DNA of 64,000 nucleotides from positions 1-64,000 of the forward strand of contig CAWJCU010000005.1 in assembly GCA_963841455.1 (NCBI GenBank), given 5' to 3'. This DNA comes from JAWVFM01 sp963841455. GTDB lineage: Bacteria; Actinomycetota; Thermoleophilia; Solirubrobacterales; 70-9. Within the stretch, counting starts at the first letter, position 1. Every line of letters starts with the position of its first letter. A program made the position numbers and the translations under genes. The notes below the pieces were generated by a model that made no database searches, was not told the origin of the DNA, and saw only the letters and a list, made by a program, of their open reading frames with translations. This document shows, one piece after another, positions 51,955-60,532 of the stretch.

Positions 51955-53725
51955 TCTCGACGCCGTCGAGCGCGGGGGCGAGCTCGGGGTGGTGGCGCAG
52001 GAGGACGTCGACCATCGTGTTCGACTCCACCCACTCGATGCCCTCCGGCGTGTAGACCTCGGGGTTGTAGTCGTTGGTGAAGAAGCGGTCGGACTTCAGC
52101 CGCCGCGACGCCATGAGGATGAAGATCCGGAACGCCGTGTCGCTGAAGCCGAACCCGGGCGGGAGTGGCTCGCCGAGGAGCCCGACCTGGAGGTCGACCG
52201 CGTCGATGTCGCCGTCGTAGACCTCGCGGATCTCGGCGTTCAGCTCTGGACTCTCCGTGAGGTCGTCGAATTTCTCGATCCGCGACTTCCGCAGCGCCAG
52301 TCGGAAGTCGTTGTAGCGCCGCACGCCGCGCTCGCGGTCGCGCAGAATGTCGATCGTCCCGAGGTCGACGCGGTCGCCATTCAGGCGGACGTGCCCGTTG
52401 AGCGCGTTCGGATGGTTGCGGAGGGTAATCGCCCCCGGATTCGCGGTGCCGAACGTATAGAGGAGGTTCGACATCCCGTACTCGTCGATCGTCGGGCGCG
52501 TCCCGTGGCCCTGGATCGGGTCGAATTGGGTCTCGGCGATGAGCTGGCCGTTGCGGTGGTCGCGGATGGCGTAGTCGTCGGGGAGGAGGGGATGCAGCCG
52601 ATAGACCGAGACGAACTCCTCGGTGATCGAGTAGGGCGCCGCGTGGTGCTCCTGGTTGGAGCCGACGATGCCGCCGATCATCTCCGTCCCGACGTGGCCG
52701 AACCGGTCGCGCACCCACCGCGGGAGCACCCCGTACCAGTTCGCGTTCATCGCCCGCTCGAGGACGGGGTTGGCGAGGATCCCCGGCGTCCACTCGACCG
52801 TGTGGATCTTCGCCGTGAGGGCGGAGTTCACGAGGCGGGCCGTGAGAAAGAGCTTCTCGTCGTCCCAGCTCGGATAGGCCTCCTTCAGGCGGTCGCAGAT
52901 CGCGTTGTGCTCGCGTGCGAAGAGCGTGTGCAGCAGGGAGAGGCCGATCCAGTAGTTGTCCGAGAAGCCGGTCAGGTCGACGCCGCTGAGCTTGGGGTCA
53001 TCCTCCTCGGGGAGGCGCCCGTCCTCCATGATCAGCTTTCCGTCCTCGTTCGCGCGCAGCTTGCGGCAGCGCTCCTCGGTCGAGCCGTAAATCTGGGAGG
53101 CGTCCCACCAGTGGGTGACGGTGTTGACGTAGGTGGGCGGGAGGCCGCTCTTGTAGGTGCGCGTGCGGTCGGGGCTCGTTCGCTTCACCCGCATGGGCGC
53201 CCCCTCGGGCCAGTCGTCGCCCTCTGGGAGGGGGATCTCGATGAACTCGTCCGGCATGTTCTCGCCGTGGCCGAACCAGTCGTGGTTCTCCATCTGGATC
53301 CAGCAGGCGGCCAACACATTGAGCGTCGTCGCCGGCTTGAAGCTGTCGCGCGAGAGGAGGCGCAGGCTCACCTCGCGAGGGTTGGGCTCGAGCTGCTCGT
53401 CGGGCGTTTCCGGCGCCGTCGCCTCGGGCGGGGCGTTGCGGCCGAAGCGGGACCCGACCATGCCCATCTCGGGATCCGACGGGTCCTGGAAGGACCCGTC
53501 GTAGGTCCGATACTTCGGCAGTTCGTCCAGCGGGACCGTCGTCCCGTTCGACGGAGGACGGGTGTCGTAGAGGTTCGAGACGCGCAGGTCGTCGCGGTGC
53601 GCGCGGAGGTTCAGGAGGGCCACCGGGGTGGGGAGGTCCCACCAGTTCCGGGCTCGGTTGACCTGCCGAAAGACGGTCGAGTTGACCGCCCCGAACACCC
53701 GCTCGACTGGATCCAAAACGCCCAT
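51923..53725 (-). CDS. alpha-dioxygenase / heme-peroxidase-family fatty acid oxygenase
   Basis: A 600-residue animal-type heme peroxidase of the alpha-DOX/Ppo/cyclooxygenase branch. Distal His148 is in MENHDWFGHG, catalytic Tyr375 and proximal heme His378 are in FVSVYRLHPLLPD (YxxH, as in plant alpha-DOX Tyr386/His389), with HTVEWTPGILANPV and LFAREHNAICDRL as further family landmarks. It should convert a fatty acid to a hydroperoxide. There is no signal peptide. It is upstream of and adjoining the P450-like gene, an unfused counterpart of fungal Ppo enzymes. Confidence 0.86.
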   Translation of the reverse strand: MGVLDPVERVFGAVNSTVFRQVNRARNWWDLPTPVALLNLRAHRDDLRVSNLYDTRPPSNGTTVPLDELPKYRTYDGSFQDPSDPEMGMVGSRFGRNAPPEATAPETPDEQLEPNPREVSLRLLSRDSFKPATTLNVLAACWIQMENHDWFGHGENMPDEFIEIPLPEGDDWPEGAPMRVKRTSPDRTRTYKSGLPPTYVNTVTHWWDASQIYGSTEERCRKLRANEDGKLIMEDGRLPEEDDPKLSGVDLTGFSDNYWIGLSLLHTLFAREHNAICDRLKEAYPSWDDEKLFLTARLVNSALTAKIHTVEWTPGILANPVLERAMNANWYGVLPRWVRDRFGHVGTEMIGGIVGSNQEHHAAPYSITEEFVSVYRLHPLLPDDYAIRDHRNGQLIAETQFDPIQGHGTRPTIDEYGMSNLLYTFGTANPGAITLRNHPNALNGHVRLNGDRVDLGTIDILRDRERGVRRYNDFRLALRKSRIEKFDDLTESPELNAEIREVYDGDIDAVDLQVGLLGEPLPPGFGFSDTAFRIFILMASRRLKSDRFFTNDYNPEVYTPEGIEWVESNTMVDVLLRHHPELAPALDGVENAFAPWNTLG

Positions 53726-53869
53726 CGTCTAGCTCCTTCGCCTGACCCCGAAAACCGCGGAGTTTGACGCTACTACAGGCCTGAGAACGCGGTGGAGGCC
53801 GTGCCTGGTGGCCGCCTGTATGTGACGGACCGCACTCACGCGACGCTAACGAAATGCAAACTTCCGTCC

Positions 53870-54026
53870 GATCTTTTGCTAGGCTCCCGCGCACTGCTGA
53901 GTCCCCGCCCACATACCGGCGGGGATCGGGGGACCCAAATCATTGGGGCGAGTCGCGGCACGAAGCCGTGTAGCGCCATCTCTTTCGGCGCGAGCCCGTC
54001 AGCTAACCCCGTAAGCATCGAAAGAG
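53870..54026 (+). ncRNA. c-di-AMP riboswitch (ydaO-yuaA type)
   Basis: Leader of the Rpf-like gene. Conserved elements in order: CGGGGGACCCAAAT (53,927-53,940), TTGGGGCGAGTC, a variable hairpin (GCGGCACGAAGCCGTG), the GCGCC/GGCGC hairpin, then CGAGCCCGTCAGCTAACC and CCGTAAGC (53,991-54,016). The ends can pair (TCTTTTGC with GCATCGAAAGA). This class senses c-di-AMP and commonly turns off cell-wall hydrolase genes of actinobacteria. It fills most of the 303-base gap between the dioxygenase and the Rpf-like gene. Confidence 0.88.
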
Positions 54027-54028
54027 CG

Positions 54029-54499
54029 ATGAACGAAGGCATCCGCCGCACCGCGGCACACCACGACACCGAGCGCACGCGCAGCACGAGCGCGCGTCCC
54101 GACCGCATTGCGTTTTGGGCGTTCGCCCTGGCGATCGTCGCGATGCTCGCCGCGGCCGCCACGGCCAACGCGAGCTCCGGTGGCGTCGGCTCGGGTGGGA
54201 CCGGCGGCGGCGACGCGGGAGTGCGCGCCGCCAAGTACGTCCGGATCTGGGGCGCCTTCAACCACGCCGACAGGCACTGGGCGCATCGCGTGAGCTACTG
54301 CGAGTCCGGCAACAACCCGCGCGCGGTCGGAGGCGGCGGCACATATCGCGGTGCCTTCATGTTCACGCTCGACGCGTGGAAGATCCCGCACAAGTCGCCC
54401 GGCGGCGACCCGGTGGTATATCCCTGGAAGACCCAGGCGGTCGTCGCGGTGCTGCTGAAGCACCAGATGGGCACGAAGCCCTGGCCCGTCTGCGGCTAG
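54029..54499 (+). CDS. resuscitation-promoting-factor-like / lysozyme-fold exported protein
   Basis: A 156-residue protein. A cytoplasmic start is followed by one hydrophobic signal segment (FWAFALAIVAMLAAAATANA), a Gly/Ser linker, then a transglycosylase-like domain with HWAHRVSYCESGNNPRAVGGG and YRGAFMFTLDAWK; the Glu of YCESGNN is the expected catalytic acid. A Cys pair could form the Rpf disulfide. It would cleave peptidoglycan during growth or resuscitation. The ATG at 54,029 lies at the end of the c-di-AMP riboswitch. Confidence 0.84.
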   Translation: MNEGIRRTAAHHDTERTRSTSARPDRIAFWAFALAIVAMLAAAATANASSGGVGSGGTGGGDAGVRAAKYVRIWGAFNHADRHWAHRVSYCESGNNPRAVGGGGTYRGAFMFTLDAWKIPHKSPGGDPVVYPWKTQAVVAVLLKHQMGTKPWPVCG

Positions 54500-54542
54500 C
54501 AGGAATGTTCTGAGGAGCTCTAGCTCCGAAAGAAGCGTGTAA

Positions 54543-54559
54543 GGCCGCCGAAGGCGGCC
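54543..54559. terminator. GC hairpin between convergent genes
   Basis: GGCCGCC, loop GAA, GGCGGCC, 43 bases after the Rpf-like stop and 11 before the stop of the convergent AhpD-like gene. Probable two-way transcription end, without a T tract. Confidence 0.5.
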
Positions 54560-54570
54560 GCAAGTTGTTG

Positions 54571-55137
54571 CTAGGCCGCAGCCGGGAGGATCTGCGGGTC
54601 CGTCTGGTCCTGCGGCAGCGCGGCCGCGTTAGAGATCAGGCTCTGGAACTCGTTCAGGGCCAGGTGCGCGACCGCCTCGAGCATCTGCTCGTCGTCCCAG
54701 CCCCGCTCTCGCGCCTCCTCGACGAGGTGGCTCGACGGTCGCCCGTCGGTTGAAAGCGCGGCCTCGAGGAAGGCGAGCAGGGCGGCCTCCTTCGGGTCCT
54801 GCGACTTGAAGCTCCGTGCGAGAGAGATCTCGTCCAGCCCGAGCCCGGCGGCGCGCGCCGTCCTCGCGTGCTGGGCGATCGAGTAGGGGTCACCACGGCG
54901 CTCGGCCACGGCAAGGCCGATCCTCTCGCGGGTCGCGCGCGGGAGCTTTCCGTCGCGGAGCTCGTGGCGCATGCGCGTGAAGGCCCGAAGGGCGGCCGGC
55001 GAGCCCGCCAGCACGCCGACGAACTTGGAGACGGCGCCGCCGGCCGACTGGACGCCGCGGAGGATCTTGACGCTGCCCTCGGGCGCGGTGAGCTCGTCGT
55101 GGATGTCGAAGCGACTGATGTCGGTCTTGATCGTCAT
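54571..55137 (-). CDS. carboxymuconolactone decarboxylase/AhpD-fold protein lacking CxxC
   Basis: A 188-residue all-helical protein of the AhpD-like superfamily (RERIGLAVAERRGDPYSIAQH, DEQMLEAVAHLALNEFQSL). In active AhpD and peroxidase-related members the segment before the His holds CxxC; here it is DPYSIAQH with no Cys, so peroxidase activity is unlikely. The conserved His remains. A perfect TTACTT/AAGTAA inverted repeat lies 100 bases upstream of its start in the region shared with glnA. Confidence 0.8.
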   Translation of the reverse strand: MTIKTDISRFDIHDELTAPEGSVKILRGVQSAGGAVSKFVGVLAGSPAALRAFTRMRHELRDGKLPRATRERIGLAVAERRGDPYSIAQHARTARAAGLGLDEISLARSFKSQDPKEAALLAFLEAALSTDGRPSSHLVEEARERGWDDEQMLEAVAHLALNEFQSLISNAAALPQDQTDPQILPAAA

Positions 55138-55236
55138 GGGCTCATCTCTTCTTCGCGTCTACGCGTGTCAGGGGAATACGTCACCGACCCCGTTTTGGTT
55201 TACCTCCGGGCGAGGCTTTACTTTACCTTTAGCTAG

Positions 55237-55253
55237 TTACTTACCTCAAGTAA
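55237..55253. promoter_or_regulatory. candidate operator in the divergent AhpD-like/glnA region
   Basis: TTACTT-ACCTC-AAGTAA, a perfect six-base inverted repeat in the AT-richer part of the 224-base gap. The pattern is like sites of HxlR/QorR-type MarR regulators, but no such gene is next to it. The rest of the gap shows TTTAC direct repeats and nothing else I could name. Confidence 0.4.
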
Positions 55254-55361
55254 GCAGTTATACCGCGATCGCCGGCGTTACGCAAGGGCGCGCCATCGAG
55301 GCCAGGGCGATGCCGCGCCGATTGGACCGCGCGGACGGCTGCGCGCCCGGGTGCCGCCGAT

Positions 55362-56744
55362 ATGGTTCGCGCGGCCATGGCTGACGATGGAACGCAGGCG
55401 AGCAGTGCGTCGAACGCGGAGGACGTGATCAAGCTCGTCGCCGATCGCGACGTGCGCTTCATCCGCCTCTGGTTCACCGACATCCTCGGCCAGCTGAAGA
55501 GCTTCTCGATCAACTCGTCGGAGCTCGAGGACGCCCTCGAGGGGGGCATGGGGTTCGACGGATCGTCGATAACCGGGTTCAACCCGATCGAGGAGTCGGA
55601 CATGATCGCCATGCCCGACCCCGCGAGCTTCGCGATCCTGCCGTGGCGCTCGGAGGAGAAGGCGACCGGCCGGATGTTCTGCGACGTCCGGGTGCCGGGG
55701 GGCGAGCCGTACGAGGGAGATCCCCGCTGGATCCTGCAACGCGCGCTCCAGCGCGCCTCCGATCTCGGCTTCGACGCCTACAACATCGGCCCCGAGCTCG
55801 AGTACTTCTACTTCCGCGAGGCGCGACCCGACGGCGGGACGCCGGAGATCCTCGACGAGGGCGGCTACTTCGACCTCACCACGCTCGACGCCGGCTCGGA
55901 CGTCCGCCGCGAGACGATCCTCGCCCTCGAGCAGCTCGGGATCCACGTCGAATACGCGCACCACGAGGTCGGGCCGTCACAGCACGAGGTCGACATGCGC
56001 TACAAGGATGCGCTCGCGATGTCGGACGACTGCATGACGTACCGCATCGTCGTCAAGGAGTACGCGATGAAGTTCGGCTGGCACGCGACCTTCATGCCGA
56101 AGCCTCTGTTCGGCGAGAACGGCTCCGGGATGCACGTCCACCAGTCGCTCGCGAAGGGCGGCGGCAACGCCTTCTTCGACGCGGACGACCAGTTCTATCT
56201 CTCCGCCACCGCGAAGGCCTTCATTGCCGGGCAGCTTCGCCATGCCCGAGAGATCGCGCCCCTCTTCGCACAGTGGGTCAACTCATACAAGCGCCTCGTT
56301 CCCGGGTTCGAGGCGCCGGTCTACCTCGCATGGTCGCGGCGGAACCGCTCGGCCCTCATCCGGGTTCCGCTCTACCACCCCGGCAAGGAGCAGGCGACGC
56401 GGGCCGAGCTTCGCTGTCCCGACCCGGCTTGCAACCCCTACCTCTGCTTCGCGGCGATGCTCCACGCGGGCCTCGAGGGGATCGAGCACGGCTACGAGCT
56501 TCCCGAGCCGATGGAGCAGAACCTCTACCACCTGACGCCGGAGGAGCGCGAGCGGCGCGGGATCGAGCAGCTTCCCGAGACGCTCGGCGAGGCGATCGAG
56601 ATCGCCGCCAACTCGGAGCTCGTGCTGCGGATCCTCGGCGAGCACGCCTTCAAGCGGTTCATCGAGATCAAGCGCCAGGAGTGGGAGGAGTACCGCGTCC
56701 AGGTGACGCCCTGGGAGATCGAGCGCTTCCTCGCCGTCCTCTAG
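55362..56744 (+). CDS. glnA: glutamine synthetase, type I (short, GSI-alpha-like)
   Basis: Joins ammonia to glutamate using ATP, dodecameric in the family. 460 residues. Landmarks: MGFDGSSITGFNPIEESD, GPELEYFYF (metal ligands), HEVGPSQHEVDMRY, FMPKPLFGENGSGMHVHQSL, and SYKRLVPGFEAPVYLAWSRR. The C-terminus lacks the adenylylation Tyr segment of GSI-beta, so it is probably feedback-regulated or controlled at transcription. An ATG five codons in (MADDGTQ, 55,377) is the likelier start. Confidence 0.95.
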   Translation: MVRAAMADDGTQASSASNAEDVIKLVADRDVRFIRLWFTDILGQLKSFSINSSELEDALEGGMGFDGSSITGFNPIEESDMIAMPDPASFAILPWRSEEKATGRMFCDVRVPGGEPYEGDPRWILQRALQRASDLGFDAYNIGPELEYFYFREARPDGGTPEILDEGGYFDLTTLDAGSDVRRETILALEQLGIHVEYAHHEVGPSQHEVDMRYKDALAMSDDCMTYRIVVKEYAMKFGWHATFMPKPLFGENGSGMHVHQSLAKGGGNAFFDADDQFYLSATAKAFIAGQLRHAREIAPLFAQWVNSYKRLVPGFEAPVYLAWSRRNRSALIRVPLYHPGKEQATRAELRCPDPACNPYLCFAAMLHAGLEGIEHGYELPEPMEQNLYHLTPEERERRGIEQLPETLGEAIEIAANSELVLRILGEHAFKRFIEIKRQEWEEYRVQVTPWEIERFLAVL

Positions 56745-56750
56745 GCCGGC

Positions 56751-56962
56751 TCAGTCGAGCCGCCTGAGCGTCTCCGCCCGCCGCACCGTCTCCTTGCCCG
56801 ACTTGTCGCTGCGAACCACGTAGCGCGGGTCGTCCTTCGACGCCGCGACCACGCGGCCGTCGATCTCCGTCCGCGCGGTGATCTTCCGCCGAACCCTTCC
56901 GACCACGCGCCGGCCGCGGAAGCTCCACTCGACGCGGTCGCCGCGCCGCAGGTCCGTTACAT
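56751..56962 (-). CDS. DUF2945 (hypervirulence-associated TUDOR-like) protein, start broken
   Basis: About 70 residues: DLRRGDRVEWSFRGRRVVG, then ARTEIDGRVVAASKDDPRY and VVRSDKSGKETVRR, the small beta-barrel DUF2945 pattern of unknown function. A good site AAGGAGCAGGAG precedes an ATG at 56,962, but the next codon there reads TAA, and the protein continues one frame over. One missing base directly after the ATG would restore it. It is convergent with glnA. Confidence 0.6.
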
Positions 56963-57042
56963 CTCCTGCTCCTTCGTCGCCTTCAACGACGAGAACCCCG
57001 GCGAGGCCGCGCGCGCCCCGCCGGCACCGCGATACTGAGGCG

Positions 57043-57705
57043 ATGGTTCACGTCCTCCGCGTCTTCGTCGGGCCCGACGGCGAGCACGGCAACCCCCTCG
57101 GCGTCGTGCTCGAAGGGTCCTCCGTTCCGGAGGACGAGCGGCAGCGAATCGCGACGGCTCTCGGCTTCAGCGAGACCGTGTTCGTCGACGACGCGGACCG
57201 CGGCGAGCTGCGGATCTTCACGCCGGCCGTGGAGCTGCCGTTCGCCGGGCATCCGCTCGTGGGCACGGCCTGGCTGCTCGGGGAGGAGCGGTCGATGCCG
57301 CCCGTCCTGCGCCCCCCAGCGGGCGAGGTGGAGGTCCGCCGCGATGGCGAGGTCGTCTGGATCGCAGGGCGCGGCGAGTGGGCGCCGAAGGCCGAGCAGG
57401 TGGAGATGGATTCGGCCGGGGCGGTGGAGCCCCTGAGATCCTCGCCGGTCGGGCACGACGCGTACTGCTGGGCGTGGGTCGACGAGGGCGCGGGGACCGT
57501 CCGGACACGCGGTTTCTTCCCCGAGGAGGGCATCGTCGAGGACGAGGCGACCGGCTCCGCCGCCTTGGCGCTGTGCGTCGCGCTCGGCCGCGACATCGAG
57601 GTGCGCCAGGGCGCAGGCTCGCTCATCCACGCCCGCCACCTCGGCGACGGCCGGGCGGAGGTGGGCGGCCGGGTGGCGCTCGACGAGGTCCGCGCCCTGC
57701 CCTAA
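57043..57705 (+). CDS. PhzF-family isomerase-like protein (short)
   Basis: A 220-residue member of the PhzF/diaminopimelate-epimerase fold: VFVGPDGEHGNPLGVVL, GFSETVFVDDAD with the catalytic Glu, ELPFAGHPLVGTAWLLG and EDEATGSAALALC. Members are usually near 260-300 residues, so this is a compact form. The substrate is unknown. It is followed five bases later by the third palindromic element. Confidence 0.85.
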   Translation: MVHVLRVFVGPDGEHGNPLGVVLEGSSVPEDERQRIATALGFSETVFVDDADRGELRIFTPAVELPFAGHPLVGTAWLLGEERSMPPVLRPPAGEVEVRRDGEVVWIAGRGEWAPKAEQVEMDSAGAVEPLRSSPVGHDAYCWAWVDEGAGTVRTRGFFPEEGIVEDEATGSAALALCVALGRDIEVRQGAGSLIHARHLGDGRAEVGGRVALDEVRALP

Positions 57706-57710
57706 CCCGC

Positions 57711-57755
57711 CGAACGTCCCGCGTAGGGGCTATACGCGGTAACGAGGGACGTTCG
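57711..57755. repeat. palindromic element, copy 3
   Basis: 45 bp with the same arms CGAACGTCCC and GGGACGTTCG and a 25-bp core containing GTAGGGGCTATACG, almost identical to copy 1 some 28.6 kb away. It begins five bases after the stop of the plus-strand PhzF gene. Its core also contains the inner pair GCGTA/TACGC. Confidence 0.85.
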
Positions 57756-57817
57756 GCCCCGAAAAGGCGTCCAGCGGCCTCAAGATGACGCCGACGCGTT
57801 GCCGATACTGAACGACG

Positions 57818-59158
57818 ATGGCGCGCGTCCCCGTCTACCGCGGCCCCTTCGGCAGGGACCAGGCCGAGCGGCTGCTTTGGCGGGCCGGCTTCGGGCCGGC
57901 TCCCGGCGAGGCATCCCAGGTCGCGAAACTCGGTCTGACGAAGGCGATCCACCGCTTCACCCGCCCCTCGAAGCTCCGCCTGCACGGGCCCGCGCCCACG
58001 GTCGACGGCCAGCCGCTCGCGCCCTACGACGCCTGGGGGCACGACATGCTCTGGTGGCTCGACCGGATGCTGCGCTCCAACCAGCAGGGGGTCGAGCGCA
58101 TGACGCTCATCTGGCACGACTGGTTCGCGACCGGCGACGTCAGTTCGCAGCGGCTGGGGATCGGCCAGAACAGGCTCTTTCGCCGGCGGGCCTTCGGCTC
58201 GTTCAGCGACCTGCTCCACGACGTGACGGTCGACCCGGCGATGCTGCTGTGGCTCTCGGGTGCGGAGAACACGAAGCGGGCGCCGAACGAGAACTACGCC
58301 CGCGAGCTGATGGAGCTCTTCACGTTGGGCGCGAGCGACGGCACCTACCCCTACACCGAGGACGACGTCCGCGAGCAGGCGCGTGCGCTCACCGGCTGGA
58401 CCAACAAGTGGGACGACGACACCGGGCCATATGACTTCCACTTCGACCCGGACCTCCATGACGAGGGCAGCAAGCGGATCTTCAAGCAGAGGGGCCGTTT
58501 CGACTGGCGCGACTCCTGCCGACTCGTCCTGCATCACCGAGCGCACGCGCCGCATTTCGTCGAGAAGCTCTGGTCCTACTTCATCCCCGTGCCTCCCCCC
58601 GCGAAGACGGCGAGGGCGCTCGAGGACATGTACGTGAAGGGGGGGTTCGCCGTGCGCCCGCTCGTCGAGGCGATCCTTCACGATCCGCTCCTCCACGAGG
58701 GCCCGGCCCTCGTGAAGCCGCCGATGGTCCAGATCGCGGGCATGATGCGCGCCCGACGCCAGTACGTTCGCAGCGACGTCTGGTCTTGGGTCTCGGAGCT
58801 GGCGGGGCAGCGGCCCTTCGATCCCCCGAACGTCGCCGGGTGGGACGAGACGCGCTGGCTCGACACGTCGACGTTCCGTGGCCGGTGGATCGCGGCGAGC
58901 CACGTCACCGAGCGCGATGAGGTCGACGCCGGAAAGCCCTACGACGAGAAGGAGGGCCCGGCCGAGGCGGTCGCGAAAGCACTCGCGTACTGGGGCCACC
59001 CGAGCATCAGCGCCCGGACCAAGAGCGAGCTCGGCGGCTTCGCACAGCGCGCCCAGAGCGCGATCGTCGCCGACTGGGAGCGGAGCGCCTACCGCGCTCT
59101 GCGCCAGAACGCGCTGCGGCTGATGATCGCGACCTCCCCCGACTCGGTGACCTGCTGA
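57818..59158 (+). CDS. DUF1800 family protein
   Basis: A 446-residue protein with the DUF1800 landmarks RLLWRAGFGPAPGEA, LIWHDWFATG, NENYARELMELFTLG, ALTGWTNKW, HEGPALVKPP and FDPPNVAGWDE. Function unknown; such genes nearly always pair with a DUF1501 gene, as here. There is no clear signal peptide. The stop overlaps the start of the DUF1501 gene (TGATG), and the three-gene unit ends with a cupredoxin. Confidence 0.9.
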   Translation: MARVPVYRGPFGRDQAERLLWRAGFGPAPGEASQVAKLGLTKAIHRFTRPSKLRLHGPAPTVDGQPLAPYDAWGHDMLWWLDRMLRSNQQGVERMTLIWHDWFATGDVSSQRLGIGQNRLFRRRAFGSFSDLLHDVTVDPAMLLWLSGAENTKRAPNENYARELMELFTLGASDGTYPYTEDDVREQARALTGWTNKWDDDTGPYDFHFDPDLHDEGSKRIFKQRGRFDWRDSCRLVLHHRAHAPHFVEKLWSYFIPVPPPAKTARALEDMYVKGGFAVRPLVEAILHDPLLHEGPALVKPPMVQIAGMMRARRQYVRSDVWSWVSELAGQRPFDPPNVAGWDETRWLDTSTFRGRWIAASHVTERDEVDAGKPYDEKEGPAEAVAKALAYWGHPSISARTKSELGGFAQRAQSAIVADWERSAYRALRQNALRLMIATSPDSVTC

Positions 59159-60532
59159 TGGCCCGCTGCGGCTGCAACGAGTTCACTCGATCGCAGATCC
59201 TCCGCCGCGGCGCCGCCGAGGCGGGGCGCGGTCTGCCCGCGGTGGAGACGCGGGATGCCCGCCCCCGCGGGAACCGGGCTGGACCGGCGAGCGTTTCTGC
59301 TCCGCTCGGGTGCGGCGCTGCTTTCGGTCTACGGCGCATCGCGCCTCGGTGTCGGACAGCTCCGCGAGGGGATCGCGCGCGCGGCCGGCGGGAGCGGCCC
59401 GGTGCTCGTATCCGTTTTCCTCGAGGGGGGCATCGACAACCTCTCGGTGCTGGCCCCGGTCGACGACGCCCGCTACCAGACGCTGCGGCCCAAGCTCAAG
59501 CTCGCGCCCGGGGCCGGGCCCAGGTTCACCGACGACCCGAGGCTCCAGTGGCATCCCGCGGCGGGAGCGCTGAACACGCTGCACGAGGAGGGGAACGTCG
59601 CGGCTATGCCGGCCGTCTCCTACAACGACCCCAATCAGTCGCACTTCACCTCCCGACACTACTGGGAGGTCGGCGCCCTCGAGCCCAACGGCACAACGGG
59701 CTGGCTCGGGCGCCTGCTCGACCGGATCGGGACCCCCGACAACCCCATCCAGGGGATTTCGCTCGACGGGCAGCTGTCGCCCGCGCTCGCGCCGGCCAGC
59801 GTCCCTGTCGCGACGGTCGACGGAGCGAGCTACGACGTCTGGGCGCCCGGCGTGTGGGGCGACGTCCAGGACCTGATGTACGACGGCACCGCGCGCCTGG
59901 GCGCAGCCCACGCCGGCCAATCCGACCCCTCGATGGCGAAAGCCGGGGCCGTCGCCGCCCAGTCGATGCAGGTGCGCAAGGAACTTCTCCCCTTCGGCGA
60001 CGGTGGCGCCGCGAGCCCCGTGCCTTACCCGGACGGGGGCGACGAGCAGTTCCCACAGTTCATGGCAGCCCTCGCCGCGATGCTTGCCGCCGGCCTGCCG
60101 ATCCGCTGTGCGGCGCTCAACGCTCCGGGCAGCTACGACACCCACGAGGAGCAGCCGGGCGACCTGCAGAGCGGCCTCAAGCTCACTTCCGACACCCTGC
60201 TGGCGTTCCAGCGCGACCTCGAGGCTCGCGGGCTCGCCGGGCGAGTGGTGACGCTTCTTTGGTCGGAGTTCGGCCGCCGTCCGGAGGAGAACGGCTCAGA
60301 CGGCACCGACCACGGGGCCGGCGGGGTCGGATTCGTCATCGGAAGCCCCGTGAACGGCGCGATGCTCGGCGAGTTCCCCGGCCTCGACAAGCTCGACGCC
60401 GACGACAACCTCCGCTACACGCTGGACTTCCGCTCGGTCTACTGCTCGATCGTCGAGCAGTGGTTCGGCCAGGACGCCGCGGCGATCATTCCGGGCGCCG
60501 CGTCGTTCCCGCGCCCGCGGGTGATCGCGTGA
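59158..60532 (+). CDS. DUF1501 family protein (one frame break)
   Basis: About 458 residues. The N-terminus CNEFTRSQILRRGAAEAGRG is in one frame, and the rest, from PAPAGTGLDRRAFLLRSG, in another; they meet near 59,247. DRRAFLLRS followed by a hydrophobic stretch is a twin-arginine-like signal, so export is likely. Sulfatase-like core motifs are FLEGGIDNLSVLAP, SHFTSRHYWEVG and SEFGRRPEENGSDGTDHGAGG. The start at 59,158 overlaps the DUF1800 stop. Function unknown. Confidence 0.84.
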
